Shown here one piece after another: positions 43,464 through 52,668 of a stretch of 64,000 bases of DNA. Numbering within the stretch: the first letter of the stretch is position 1; the number at the start of each line of letters is the position of its first letter. The position numbers and the translations under genes were made by a program. Under the pieces are notes generated by a model. That model saw only the letters and a list, made by a program, of their open reading frames with translations, was not told the origin of the DNA and did not search any database. This stretch comes from Fibrobacterota bacterium (GTDB taxonomy: Bacteria; Fibrobacterota; Chitinivibrionia; Chitinivibrionales; Chitinispirillaceae): contig JAEYNR010000006.1 of NCBI GenBank assembly GCA_023412475.1, positions 124,001 to 188,000 of the forward strand, in the 5' to 3' direction.

Positions 43464-45025
43464 AATCCGCCCTCGTAACCCTTTTTGAATTTAATGATGG
43501 CATCATAAATGGATGATGCTATATATTTCTGAAAAGATTGGTCTGCAAGAAGCTTCTCCTCAGTAGCATTCGATAAAAAACCCACTTCAATAAGCACAGA
43601 GGGCATATAGGCTCCATTAAGAACCCAGAAATTAGCCTGCCCTACTCCCAGATGCAACTTTGGGATCTTCTTTTTCAAACCAGAATCGAACTTCTGGTCA
43701 ATAAGAATACAAAGCTCCTGACTTTCTTTAAGATATTCATTACCGGCCAGATCAATAAGCAGGTTCTGAAGATTGTTATAGTTCTGAGGCCGATCTTCAA
43801 GCTCAATTACCGCATTCTCACGCATGGCAACCAGCTTATCCTCTTCGTTTTTAGCATGTGAGAGAAAATAGGTTTTGTAACCCCTGGTAATTTTCTTGCG
43901 TTGAGCACTTCCGGAGACAGCATCTGCATGAATGCTGATAAAAAGATCAGCCTTTTTGTCGTTGGCGAACTTTGTGCGATTCTGTAAGGGAATGAAAATA
44001 TCCTTTCCCCTGGTGAGATGAACTGTTATTCCGTCGGTTTTTTTTAGCATGTCTCTTACTTTTAGAGCAATACTGAGAACCACATCCTTCTCTTTTACCC
44101 CTCCCACCCCGATTGCCCCAGGATCCTTTCCACCGTGCCCAGGATCAATAACTACTGTTTTCAGCGACTCAACCTGCAAGGTATTTGAAGGTTTAAAAAC
44201 CGCACCTGTAGTTACCTTTTTTTCGGGCCGCAAGCTCAACATCAGTCTTCTAGAATCCTGAACATAATCATAAACTGGTTCTTCGATTTTGCTATTCAAG
44301 AGCACTGAAACCTGGGCTGATTCCTTAAACTGAACAGTAGAAACTGATTTTATGACTCCGCAGGGCTCTTTACTGCGAATTTTCTGGGTATCAACTGTCC
44401 CTTTAAGAAAATTGACTGTAAGATTTGGATAAAAATAGGTGATATCAAATAAAAGCGAATCACCAAGATCGATTGTTAGAAGAGTTCCGTTTTGTTTTTT
44501 TTCACAGAAAACCGACTTTATGGAATACCCGGATTCAATCAACATAATCTGGCGGGATGAAGCATCCCATCGCAATTCACCATCTTCAGGTTTAAAGGCC
44601 TCGATCAGATCTGTTATAGTAATAAAAAGCTGCGCCCCAAAGCGCATGGGAGCAAGGGATAATTTCGCCGTTCCGCCGTTACGTACAAAAAAAGTGTTAT
44701 CCTGAACAAAGGAGATAGAATCTCCATTTATCTTGCAAGTCAGTCGCTGTGAAAAACGGTCCCATTGACAGCAATAGTTTAATGCTTCAGCAAAAGAGGT
44801 GATGGACATCAGGTCATGGCCATCATGAGCCAAAGTCTCTACGCTGACTTTTTTCCCTGAGGGCTTGAACTGCAAGGAAATCTGAGCACTTGAACTGATA
44901 TGGAAAATTAAAAGAAAAGAGATCGATAAAAGACAACTGAAGGTAGAGCATAAGCGCTTAAAAATGTTTTGGCAAGTAGAGTAACCATTTCTGTAATGAT
45001 CCGGCAAAACTCTTAGAGGAAACAT
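43460..45025 (-). CDS. N-acetylmuramoyl-L-alanine amidase (Amidase_3, AmiC-like) with AMIN and stalk domains
   Basis: 521 residues. A hydrophobic leader (LLSISFLLIFHISSSAQ) lies near residues 32-48 after a long basic N-terminus, so the true start may be later. Next come a copper-amine-oxidase-type stalk domain (about 50-160), an AMIN domain (about 170-270) that targets the septum, and the zinc amidase domain: VVIDPGHGGKDPGAIG, an E in VKEKDVVLS, DLFISIHADAV and the catalytic Glu in SVLIEVGFLSN. It splits the stem peptide from the glycan in the periplasm for cell separation. It shares a transcript with smpB (2-bp gap) and murI (overlap). Confidence 0.9.
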   Translation of the reverse strand: MFPLRVLPDHYRNGYSTCQNIFKRLCSTFSCLLSISFLLIFHISSSAQISLQFKPSGKKVSVETLAHDGHDLMSITSFAEALNYCCQWDRFSQRLTCKINGDSISFVQDNTFFVRNGGTAKLSLAPMRFGAQLFITITDLIEAFKPEDGELRWDASSRQIMLIESGYSIKSVFCEKKQNGTLLTIDLGDSLLFDITYFYPNLTVNFLKGTVDTQKIRSKEPCGVIKSVSTVQFKESAQVSVLLNSKIEEPVYDYVQDSRRLMLSLRPEKKVTTGAVFKPSNTLQVESLKTVVIDPGHGGKDPGAIGVGGVKEKDVVLSIALKVRDMLKKTDGITVHLTRGKDIFIPLQNRTKFANDKKADLFISIHADAVSGSAQRKKITRGYKTYFLSHAKNEEDKLVAMRENAVIELEDRPQNYNNLQNLLIDLAGNEYLKESQELCILIDQKFDSGLKKKIPKLHLGVGQANFWVLNGAYMPSVLIEVGFLSNATEEKLLADQSFQKYIASSIYDAIIKFKKGYEGGL

Positions 45026-45027
45026 AA

Positions 45028-45474
45028 CTAACGACGCCTTCCAAAAAGCTGAGAGATTCGCCTCTTTGATTCCTCTTCCGCTATTTTGTGGCGTTTATCA
45101 TAATTTTTGCGGCCCCTGCAAAGACCTATTTCCACTTTAACCCATTGTTTTTTAAAATATATCGATAGAGGAATCAAAGTCAGATGCTTTCTTTCCACTT
45201 CATTACATAGACGAATTATCTGATTTTTTTGCAGCAGAAGCTTCCTTTTACGATAAGGATCAGGCGAATAGAACCCTCCCCGCTCATAAGCGCTGATATG
45301 AAGACTGCTGACAAAGATCTCCCCCCCAGTACACTGAGCATAACTGTCGGATAAATTAACTCTACCCGCACGAATAGATTTAACCTCAGAACCTGTTAAA
45401 GCAATACCTGCTTCAACCTTTTCCAAAACTTCATAATTATGATATGCTTTTCGGTTTTGTGCTATACTCTTCAT
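45028..45474 (-). CDS. smpB: SsrA-binding protein SmpB
   Basis: 148 residues from the ATG at 45474 (MKSIAQNRKAYHNYEVLEKV). A TTG three codons earlier is also in frame. Landmarks: GIALTGSEVKSIRAGRVNLS, SPDPYRKRKLLL and the basic tail GRRKNYDKRHKI. It brings tmRNA to stalled ribosomes. The tmRNA gene itself was not found in the window. Confidence 0.95.
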   Translation of the reverse strand: MKSIAQNRKAYHNYEVLEKVEAGIALTGSEVKSIRAGRVNLSDSYAQCTGGEIFVSSLHISAYERGGFYSPDPYRKRKLLLQKNQIIRLCNEVERKHLTLIPLSIYFKKQWVKVEIGLCRGRKNYDKRHKIAEEESKRRISQLFGRRR

Positions 45475-45694
45475 CGTTTCCAAAAATAGTTACTTTCTTG
45501 ATCATCTGGCAATTAATGCTGCATTTAAAGTTTATTTTCAACCTGGTTATAATTATTTTGAAAGAAATCAAAAATTTGAAAGCAAAATCCTAAATCAGAA
45601 AACTGAACGCTTACACACAAAAACTAAATAAGAACTTCGAAATGTGAAATCCTAAATCGAATATCTCAAATCCTCCTTCCCCTTGGCGGTGTTT

Positions 45695-46039
45695 ATGAAT
45701 AACTGCATATTTTGCAAAATAATTCACAATGAGATCCCCTCAAGAAAAATTTATGAGGATGAATCTACGGTTGTAATTTCTGACCTCAACCCGCAGGCAC
45801 CTCAACATTTTCTGGCATTACCTCGCAAACACTTTGCCGGTGTTCATGAGGTTCCAGGCGAAGAGGGAACACTTTTTGAAACCTTGTTCAGGGCAATCTC
45901 AGAGACGGTTAAAAGAGAGAAGCTAAATGAAAAAGGCTATAGATTAGTGATTAATTATGGAGAAAAAGCCGGCCAGACCGTTGACCATATACATGTGCAT
46001 ATATTAAGTGGAAGAGAGCTTCAGTGGCCTCCTGGATAA
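45695..46039 (+). CDS. HIT-family nucleotide hydrolase (HinT-like)
   Basis: 114 residues from the ATG at 45695. A TTG four codons earlier is also open. CIFCKIIHNEIPSRKIYED opens the family and DHIHVHILSGRELQWPPG holds the H-x-H-x-H triad. HinT enzymes cleave adenosine phosphoramidates and related AMP conjugates. The spacer upstream (45484-45694) is AT-rich and contains the AAATCCTAAATCGAATATCT-type low-complexity words. Confidence 0.92.
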   Translation: MNNCIFCKIIHNEIPSRKIYEDESTVVISDLNPQAPQHFLALPRKHFAGVHEVPGEEGTLFETLFRAISETVKREKLNEKGYRLVINYGEKAGQTVDHIHVHILSGRELQWPPG

Positions 46040-46079
46040 TCACTGATTTAAGAGCTACTATTGGCTTTGCCTGTAAATC

Positions 46080-46370
46080 ATTCAAAATTGTAGCTTATTC
46101 GCACAATTAATTGACAATAAAACGTTTGGCAGTCTATTAGAAGACTGAGGAACTGGACATGTAAAAGACAACGCCAATAAAGTGACATTTACAAGGCTGC
46201 AAAGTGAATCGCGTCAAGGGAAGCGGTGGTTTTGCACTGGACACCATACGCTTAAAACAACTACAGTGACAACCGTCCGATTTCAGTTTTAGACACATAC
46301 ACTTCTGATTTATCTGCAATGAGAATGTTTCACCAGCCTGCATCAGCTTCTTCTACACTTTTATTTCTCA
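46080..46370 (-). pseudogene. Decayed PIN-domain (VapC-like) toxin remnant
   Basis: Minus-strand reading from an ATG at 46370 gives MRNKSVEEADAGW, a TGA, then NILIADKSEVYVSKTEIGRL, a stop, then, in a shifted frame, AYGVQCKTTASLDAIHFAAL. The last segment matches the late PIN-domain signature (x-x-L-D-A-[I/L]-H-x-A-x-A), and EVYVSKTEIGRL fits the mid-domain S-x-x-E-x-x-R. At least two stops and one frameshift rule out a working toxin. The ATG overlaps the end of the small gene upstream. Confidence 0.5.
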
Positions 46371-46543
46371 TGTTCGGTAGCTGTAATTACATGTGTACTC
46401 TGGTCTTCGGTGTTATACCAGAAAAAAACCTGATTTTCGTGTCTGGTAAAACAGTCACTTAATTGCTGCTTATGAGCACATGGATAGATCTTATCATGCT
46501 TCTTTGCAGCTTTACGTATCATTTGCCGCTCCAAGTCATTCAT
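46361..46543 (-). CDS. Small conserved-looking protein, 60 residues
   Basis: MNDLERQMIRKAAKKHDKIY followed by PCAHKQQLSDCFTRHENQVF and then FWYNTEDQSTHVITATE. It has an ordinary globular composition with two Cys and a pattern (L-S-D-C-F-T...F-W-[Y/F]-N-T-x-D-x-S-T-H-V) that looks like a real conserved small protein. No family name is recalled with certainty. It lies directly upstream of, and overlaps, the PIN-domain remnant, so a former antitoxin role is possible but unproven. No strong ribosome site (AAAAGGG is 15 bp upstream). Confidence 0.5.
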   Translation of the reverse strand: MNDLERQMIRKAAKKHDKIYPCAHKQQLSDCFTRHENQVFFWYNTEDQSTHVITATEHEK

Positions 46544-46577
46544 AAATTCTACTGGCCCTTTTAAAAAAATGAAATTC

Positions 46578-46603
46578 TTCCGGAGGAAAAAATACCTCCG
46601 GAA
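46578..46603 (-). terminator. Terminator-like hairpin after ftsZ
   Basis: TTCCGGAGG/CCTCCGGAA, a 9-bp perfect stem with an 8-nt loop, 20 bp past the ftsZ stop. It is followed on the minus strand by AAGAATTTCATTTTTTT. Confidence 0.7.
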
Positions 46604-46622
46604 AGGTTAAATCAAAACATAT

Positions 46623-47945
46623 CTACTGCATTTGCTTTCTCAAAAACGTAGGTACATCCATATCATCCTCATACTGGGTAATTACACTTCCTTTGGAGAC
46701 ATAAACCCGTTCCTTTCGTATTGCATCTTTTTTTAAGAAAGGGAGATACTCAATGGAGCCGGCATTATTTACAACCTGGACATCCTGATTTCCCTTTTGA
46801 TCCGAAGAGTTATCCTGAATGGCCTTTGACACTTCCTGATTTTCAGGCTCGATTTCAGAGTTGTTCTGCTTTGGAGGCACACTTAGTGAAATTGACATCT
46901 GCTCAACAGAATCTTTTTTCTGCCCGGGAAGCTTTACCATCATTCTCTGCGCAGCCGAATCGCGTTTCTTCTCGATTGACTCCTCGTTAAAGCCGGTAGC
47001 AATAACAGTAACTCTGATTTTTCCGTTCATGCCAGAATCAGTAACTGCACCGAAAATAATATTGGTTTCATTGTCTTCACCGACCGCATCATAGACAGTC
47101 TGAGTTGCATCACTGACATCATATAGAGTCATGTCTTCGCCACCGGTAATGTTAATCAGTATTCCTTTAGCTCCCACAATAGAGACATCATCGAGCAATG
47201 GACTGTGAATAGCATTATCCGCTGCAATTGCCGCGCGGTTTTCACCTTCTGCATATCCGGTACCCATCAGGGCATCGCCCATACCCTTCATGATCGTTTT
47301 TACATCAGCGAAATCCAGGTTTACAAGTCCATGCACTGATATGAGATCGGAAATGCCTTTTGTAGCCTGAAAAAGAACATCGTCTGCAGTTTTAAAAGCG
47401 TCGATCAACGAGGTATTACGCTCTACTATTGAAAGAAGCTTCTGATTTGGTATACAGATAATAGTATCTATCGATTGACGCAAACCATCTATTCCCTTGC
47501 GGGCGTTTCTGTCACGTACTTTTCCTTCAAAAAGAAAGGGACGGGTAACCACAGCTACAGTAAGAATTCCCATTTCCTGAGCAATTTCAGCTACGACCGG
47601 TGCACCACCAGTTCCAGTTCCACCACCCATACCGGCAGTAATGAAAACCATATCCGCACCTTCCAGAAGCGCAGCAATCTGATCTCTGTCTTCCTCCATA
47701 GCCAGACGCCCTACTTCCGGGTTTGCACCTGCCCCCAAACCTTTGGTTACCTTGGAACCAATCTGAACTTTATGAGGTGCCTTATTATTAGCCAGAGCCA
47801 TAGCATCAGTGTTAACTGCTATAAATTCAACGCCTGTAAGGCCGGCAGCGATCATTCTGTTGACAGCATTTCCACCAGCCCCACCAACACCTATCACCTT
47901 CATTTTTGCAACAGCATCAAATGTCTCATCTAATATGATTTCCAT
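46623..47945 (-). CDS. ftsZ: Cell division protein FtsZ
   Basis: 440 residues. Tubulin-like GTPase with GGGTGTGGAP at about residues 107-116 and the T7 loop NLDFADVKTIM. It forms the Z ring. After the core (about 320 residues) comes a linker of about 90 residues rich in Gln, Asn and Glu, and then the conserved C-terminal peptide MDVPTFLRKQMQ that binds FtsA. It is the last gene of the dcw cluster and is followed by a hairpin. AGGAGGAG lies upstream of the ATG. Confidence 0.98.
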   Translation of the reverse strand: MEIILDETFDAVAKMKVIGVGGAGGNAVNRMIAAGLTGVEFIAVNTDAMALANNKAPHKVQIGSKVTKGLGAGANPEVGRLAMEEDRDQIAALLEGADMVFITAGMGGGTGTGGAPVVAEIAQEMGILTVAVVTRPFLFEGKVRDRNARKGIDGLRQSIDTIICIPNQKLLSIVERNTSLIDAFKTADDVLFQATKGISDLISVHGLVNLDFADVKTIMKGMGDALMGTGYAEGENRAAIAADNAIHSPLLDDVSIVGAKGILINITGGEDMTLYDVSDATQTVYDAVGEDNETNIIFGAVTDSGMNGKIRVTVIATGFNEESIEKKRDSAAQRMMVKLPGQKKDSVEQMSISLSVPPKQNNSEIEPENQEVSKAIQDNSSDQKGNQDVQVVNNAGSIEYLPFLKKDAIRKERVYVSKGSVITQYEDDMDVPTFLRKQMQ

Positions 47946-48017
47946 AATGCTCCTCCTCGACTTGTGATTTTATTTCCCTGTTAATTAAATTCATGTTTTT
48001 TTTACTGCTCTTCTGTC

Positions 48018-49253
48018 TCAGAAAAATTCCTTTATCCAGGATTTCATTCTATCAAATATTTTTTTGAAGCTATCCTCACCCCCGAAAGACTTCCTGTTAC
48101 GCCGGTTTTTCTTCTGTTCCAATCCGTACATACACAACCCGACACCGGTTGCATGCACTGGTGATTTCGCAGCCTCGGTCAGGCCTCCAAACCCATATGG
48201 AATCCCTAGTTTAACAGGCATTTCAAAGACTTTTTCAGCAAGTTCCTGAATTCCATCCATAAGCGATCCACCTCCGGTAAGAACTACACCAGCACCCAGC
48301 ATATCAGCATACTCTGTTCTCTTTATTTCCCTTAAGGCAAGTGATAGAATCTCCTCCAGCCTTGGTTCGATTATGGATGAAAGAACAGCCTTTGACACTT
48401 CCCTCTGCTCCCGCCCACCAACTCCCGGTACACTGAGATACTCATTCCCTTTGACTATAGAAGAATAGGCACACCCGAACTGCTTTTTTATCTCTTCAGC
48501 TCTATCAATAGGTGTACTTATTCCTATAGCTATATCGCTTGTTACATTTTTTCCACCAAGTCCGACAACTGCAGTATGACGGATGCTTTCGTCAAAGTAA
48601 ATTGATATATCGGTTGTCCCCCCTCCCATATCAATCAAAGCAACTCCAAGCTCCTTTTCATCCTTTTCCAAGACAGCATAACAGGATGCCAACGGCTCCA
48701 GAACCAGATCGATTACTTTAAGTCCGGCCTTATCAACGCTTCTATAAATATTCTGTGCACTGGTTACTGCACCGGTAACTATATGTACCTGAGTTTCCAG
48801 ACGCACACCACACATCCCTATCGGATCTTTGATACCATTCTGATCGTCAACGACATACTCCTGTGGTATCACATGCAGAATTTCTCTGTCCATTGGAATA
48901 GAAACCGCTTTGGCCGCATCGATAGCCCTAAGCACATCCAGATCGGTTATTTCATTATCTTCACGTGAAATAGCCACTACTCCTCTGCTGTTTATGGCTC
49001 TGATGTGGTCACCTGCAATACCCACATAGACCGAATCAACATCCACTCCAGCCATAAGCTCTGCTTCCTCAACTGCCTTCTGAATCGATCTGACTGTTTT
49101 ATCAATATTGACTACTACCCCTTTTCGGAGACCATCGGAAGGACTTACTCCAACTCCCACAATCTTCAATTCACCATTGGAATCAAGTTCCGAAATGATG
49201 CAGGCGATTTTAGTCGTTCCTATATCCAGTCCCACAAAAACATTATCTTCCAT
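48018..49253 (-). CDS. ftsA: Cell division protein FtsA
   Basis: 411 residues from the ATG at 49253, fixed by GAGGAGG about 6 bp upstream; a longer frame to 49277 exists. Actin-like ATPase with VGLDIGTTKIACII (phosphate 1), LIDMGGGTTDISIY (phosphate 2), and a C-terminal amphipathic helix (FKKIFDRMKSWIKEFF) that tethers FtsZ to the membrane. Confidence 0.97.
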   Translation of the reverse strand: MEDNVFVGLDIGTTKIACIISELDSNGELKIVGVGVSPSDGLRKGVVVNIDKTVRSIQKAVEEAELMAGVDVDSVYVGIAGDHIRAINSRGVVAISREDNEITDLDVLRAIDAAKAVSIPMDREILHVIPQEYVVDDQNGIKDPIGMCGVRLETQVHIVTGAVTSAQNIYRSVDKAGLKVIDLVLEPLASCYAVLEKDEKELGVALIDMGGGTTDISIYFDESIRHTAVVGLGGKNVTSDIAIGISTPIDRAEEIKKQFGCAYSSIVKGNEYLSVPGVGGREQREVSKAVLSSIIEPRLEEILSLALREIKRTEYADMLGAGVVLTGGGSLMDGIQELAEKVFEMPVKLGIPYGFGGLTEAAKSPVHATGVGLCMYGLEQKKNRRNRKSFGGEDSFKKIFDRMKSWIKEFF

Positions 49254-49282
49254 GTAAACCTCCTCTGAACTGCACAAAAAAA

Positions 49283-50146
49283 TTAATCTGTAACTGCCTG
49301 CTTAACTTCGGTTTTGACAGAAACCGGCTGAGTTACAAAAGCAAGATTTTGATAACAGAGATTGATTCTGGCAGGCAGTTGAGCCATATCAACAATCACC
49401 TCCTGAAGTCTTTTTAGGTGACTTAGACGCACGGCAAGAGACCTGGTGTCCAGCTCAAACAATGTAGGACTGGACTGAAAAGTAATTCTTACTTTTTCCT
49501 TATCCGACAAATCCACCTGCGATATCCTGCTTATCATATTGTCTTCCACATCTGTTACCTGCCGAAAAAATTTTTTTAACCGTTTCAAATGATCTGTCTT
49601 TATTACCTGTCTTCCCAGATAATCTACAGTATCTTTTATACCACTCACCAGCGGAAGCGGTAAATGCACACCGTTTGTTAAAGGAAGCACCATCCCGTGC
49701 ATATCAATCTGGTAAATATTACCCAGATTGACCAGAGCAATCGGTTTCCTTTCAATTATCTCCAGACTTATGAATCCGCTCAGATTCTTAACCAGTTTAA
49801 CACTTTCCACCCAAGGATTACTGCTTAACAGTGTATCAACTTCCTTTCTGTTAATTCGATAAATCTTCATTCCCGGTTTGATTCCGCTCAAAGACAACAC
49901 ATTATCTTTTGGAATATTTTTCGCACCACTGACCATAATTTCCTTTACACTCAACAGTGCTGATTCTTCAAAGTTCTTTTTTACCTTTATAATTTTTCCG
50001 TGCCCAAAATAAATCATAACATAGCCCAGCCCGGCTACCAGGGCCAACAATAAGATCTTTACCATCATTTTACGGATAGTATGCTTCCTTTTACACCTTC
50101 GGGTTGCCTTTTTCTTGAGGCTGTTTGCACCAACCCTTTTAGACAT
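49283..50146 (-). CDS. ftsQ: Cell division protein FtsQ
   Basis: 287 residues. Basic cytoplasmic N-terminus, one membrane span (MMVKILLLALVAGLGYVMIY), a POTRA domain (VKEIMVSGAKNIPKDNVLSL, NPWVESVKLVKNLSGFISLE) and the FtsQ beta domain. It links early and late divisome proteins with FtsL. The start lies inside the end of murC (8-bp overlap). Confidence 0.93.
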   Translation of the reverse strand: MSKRVGANSLKKKATRRCKRKHTIRKMMVKILLLALVAGLGYVMIYFGHGKIIKVKKNFEESALLSVKEIMVSGAKNIPKDNVLSLSGIKPGMKIYRINRKEVDTLLSSNPWVESVKLVKNLSGFISLEIIERKPIALVNLGNIYQIDMHGMVLPLTNGVHLPLPLVSGIKDTVDYLGRQVIKTDHLKRLKKFFRQVTDVEDNMISRISQVDLSDKEKVRITFQSSPTLFELDTRSLAVRLSHLKRLQEVIVDMAQLPARINLCYQNLAFVTQPVSVKTEVKQAVTD

Positions 50147-51512
50147 CTGTCAGCTCCCCGGCAAACTTTACAGCACAGTCATTGATATCTCCAGCCCCCA
50201 TCATAATGACTGCATCACCTTTTTTAACCGAGCCTTTCAAAGCAGTGATCACATCCTTTTGACTAGCAATGTGACAGGCTTTACAGTGTCCGCTCTCTAT
50301 CATCTTCTCAACGATGGTTTCGGAATTAACCCCAACAATTGGCTCCTCTCTGGCTTTATAAATATCTGTAACATACACCACATCAGCTTCCAGCAGACTT
50401 TTAACAAATTGATCCATCATATCTCTGGTTCTGCTGTAAAGATGTGGTTGAAATACTACTACCAGCCTTTTATAACCACTTCTTCTGGCAGCATCGATGG
50501 TCGCGCTTATTTCTGCAGGATGATGCGCATAATCATCTATGACAGTTATTCCACCAGCCTCAGCAACAACCTCAAACCTCCTTCGTACCCCCTGAAAAGC
50601 AGACAGTGTGGAGACAATTGTGCCAAATCCAATTCCCATCTCTGTGGCTGCAGCGATCACAGCCAGTGAATTAAGCACATTATGAATGCCCGGAAGGCTA
50701 AGATTAACCACACCGCAGATCTCATCTTTCCGCTTTACTGTAAAAGATGAACCGCCCCGGTTGAAACTGATACTTTCGGCGGTATAATCTGCAGGACTGT
50801 TTAATCCATACGTAATGACTGTTCTATGCAGGAAAGGAATAATTTCTCTCACTCCGCTGTCATCACTGCAAGCGATTACAGCACCGTAAAATGGAATTCT
50901 TTCGGTAAAGCGAATAAAGGCCTCTTTGATACTCTGCAAAGACCCGTAGCAATCGAGATGGTCAGCCTGAACATTTGTGATAATAGCCATTGAAGGATAC
51001 ATGGCCAGAAAAGAGCGGTCATATTCGTCTGCTTCAGCAATCATAATATTGCCTTTGCCAACAACCGCATGAGAATGAGCGCTTCGTATCATTCCTCCCA
51101 CCAAAACAGTTGGCTCAAGTCCGGCATTATTAAAAACATCACCAACCAAAGATGTGGTTGTGGTTTTTCCGTGAGTTCCGGATATACAAATAGTAAAATG
51201 AGCCCTCATCAGTTCACCAAGCGCCTCTGCACGTCTCATTTCATGAATCCCATGATCTCTGGCATGTACCCGCTCCGGATTATCCTCTTTTACTGCGCTT
51301 GAATAAACCAGTAAATCTGCATCTTTGATAAGATCAGGCGTGTGATTCAGTTGAATTCTGATACCCAGGGATTCCAGTCTGGAAGTGGCAGGTGAACTGA
51401 GCCTGTCACTTCCAGTTATAATATGACCATGTGTCTGTAAAACTTCAGCCAGCGGACACATACCTGCCCCGCCAATACCGACCATGTGGATTTTTTTTGC
51501 AAACTGTTTCAT
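50139..51512 (-). CDS. murC: UDP-N-acetylmuramate--L-alanine ligase
   Basis: 457 residues. IHMVGIGGAGMCPLAEVL (UDP-sugar site), ATP loop GTHGKTTTT at 112-120, and DDYAHHPAEISATI in the C-terminal domain. It adds the first residue of the stem peptide. It starts only 10 bp after ftsW, the place where murG is normally found. Confidence 0.97.
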   Translation of the reverse strand: MKQFAKKIHMVGIGGAGMCPLAEVLQTHGHIITGSDRLSSPATSRLESLGIRIQLNHTPDLIKDADLLVYSSAVKEDNPERVHARDHGIHEMRRAEALGELMRAHFTICISGTHGKTTTTSLVGDVFNNAGLEPTVLVGGMIRSAHSHAVVGKGNIMIAEADEYDRSFLAMYPSMAIITNVQADHLDCYGSLQSIKEAFIRFTERIPFYGAVIACSDDSGVREIIPFLHRTVITYGLNSPADYTAESISFNRGGSSFTVKRKDEICGVVNLSLPGIHNVLNSLAVIAAATEMGIGFGTIVSTLSAFQGVRRRFEVVAEAGGITVIDDYAHHPAEISATIDAARRSGYKRLVVVFQPHLYSRTRDMMDQFVKSLLEADVVYVTDIYKAREEPIVGVNSETIVEKMIESGHCKACHIASQKDVITALKGSVKKGDAVIMMGAGDINDCAVKFAGELTDV

Positions 51513-51522
51513 AAACTATTAT

Positions 51523-52668
51523 TCAAACCTCAACCAATCCTGTAAACCTTCTGCTTTTCTGTGTGCTCAAGCCATACCTTGCCTGACTTGATATATTAAG
51601 GAGTATCCCCATGCTGCTCATCATAAATATCAGGCTCATCCCTCCATAACTTAGAAAAGGCAAAGGGATACCGGTTGTAGGCATCATTGCTGTTCCCACA
51701 AAGATGTGAGTTAGAGTGTAAGATGCCACAACAAAAGTAAATCCAAAAGCCATCAGTTGCCCCAGCTTGTCAGGAGCATGCAATGAAATTCTCATTCCCC
51801 GATACACTATAAATACAAACATGACCAGAAGAATCATTAGCCCTATAAATCCGATCTCCTCACCGATTATGGAAATGGCAAAATCGGTATGCGGTTCTGG
51901 CAGATAGAAAAACTTCTGTGCCCCTTTACCTATACCTACTCCGAAAAGCCCTCCGTTGCCTAATCCTATCACCGATTGAGTAGCCTGGTAGCTCAAGCCA
52001 TCCTGTTCACTTGACATATTCATAAAACCTTGTATGCGTGCAAAACGATAGGGTGTCTTTAAAACCAGAAGAATAGCAACCGGGATCATCGAAGCTACAA
52101 CTCCAGCAAGATGTAAGATGTTGGCTCCCGAAAGAAAAAGCATGGCCATCGCTGTTATTCCCAGTAAAAATGAGGTTGAATAATTTGGTTCGACCAGAAT
52201 CAGAACACACATGGTCCCAGTCAACACCAAACACCTCATTAACACGGACCATTTCTTTATCTCCGGACCAGCCTTTTCACAATTTCTGGCAAGGACCATA
52301 ATAAGAGCCATTCTGGCCAGTTCAGAAACCTGAAAGTTAACCGGTCCAATCGAAATCCAACGTCTGGCACCGTTTATTTCTTCACTTGCTGGGTGTACCA
52401 GTACAGCAATTAGCAGCATAACCGAAGAAAGGTAGATAACATTGCCAAGTTTACCCCAGATATGATAATCAACATTAATAAAAAACATAAAGCTAGCCAA
52501 AGCAAGAAGAGCCCTTACTGTCTGTCTGGAAAGAAAAAAGTCAGAACCTCCAAAACGCCATTGAGCAAGAGCAAAAGATGAACTGTAAACTATGACGATA
52601 CCAAATCCCAGCATCAGTAAAACAATGCAAAAAAGTCCAAAATCCATTCGAGCCATTCTGGTGCTCAT
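51523..52668 (-). CDS. ftsW: Septal peptidoglycan polymerase FtsW (SEDS family)
   Basis: 381 residues with about ten membrane spans. IVYSSSFALAQ, PSTSFLLG-like segment EPNYSTSFLLG, GGLFGVGIGKGAQKFFYLPE and TTGIPLPFLSYGGMS are SEDS landmarks. With FtsI it polymerises septal glycan. It overlaps murD by 4 bp. Confidence 0.96.
   Translation of the reverse strand: MSTRMARMDFGLFCIVLLMLGFGIVIVYSSSFALAQWRFGGSDFFLSRQTVRALLALASFMFFINVDYHIWGKLGNVIYLSSVMLLIAVLVHPASEEINGARRWISIGPVNFQVSELARMALIMVLARNCEKAGPEIKKWSVLMRCLVLTGTMCVLILVEPNYSTSFLLGITAMAMLFLSGANILHLAGVVASMIPVAILLVLKTPYRFARIQGFMNMSSEQDGLSYQATQSVIGLGNGGLFGVGIGKGAQKFFYLPEPHTDFAISIIGEEIGFIGLMILLVMFVFIVYRGMRISLHAPDKLGQLMAFGFTFVVASYTLTHIFVGTAMMPTTGIPLPFLSYGGMSLIFMMSSMGILLNISSQARYGLSTQKSRRFTGLVEV

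Noticed and set aside
46326..46334. TGA in the PIN remnant as a selenocysteine codon
   Set aside because: Further stops and a frameshift follow, PIN domains are not known selenoproteins, and decay explains it better.
46137..46343. 68-residue Cys-rich frame
   Set aside because: It is a shadow frame of the PIN-domain remnant, whose own frames show the recognisable motif.
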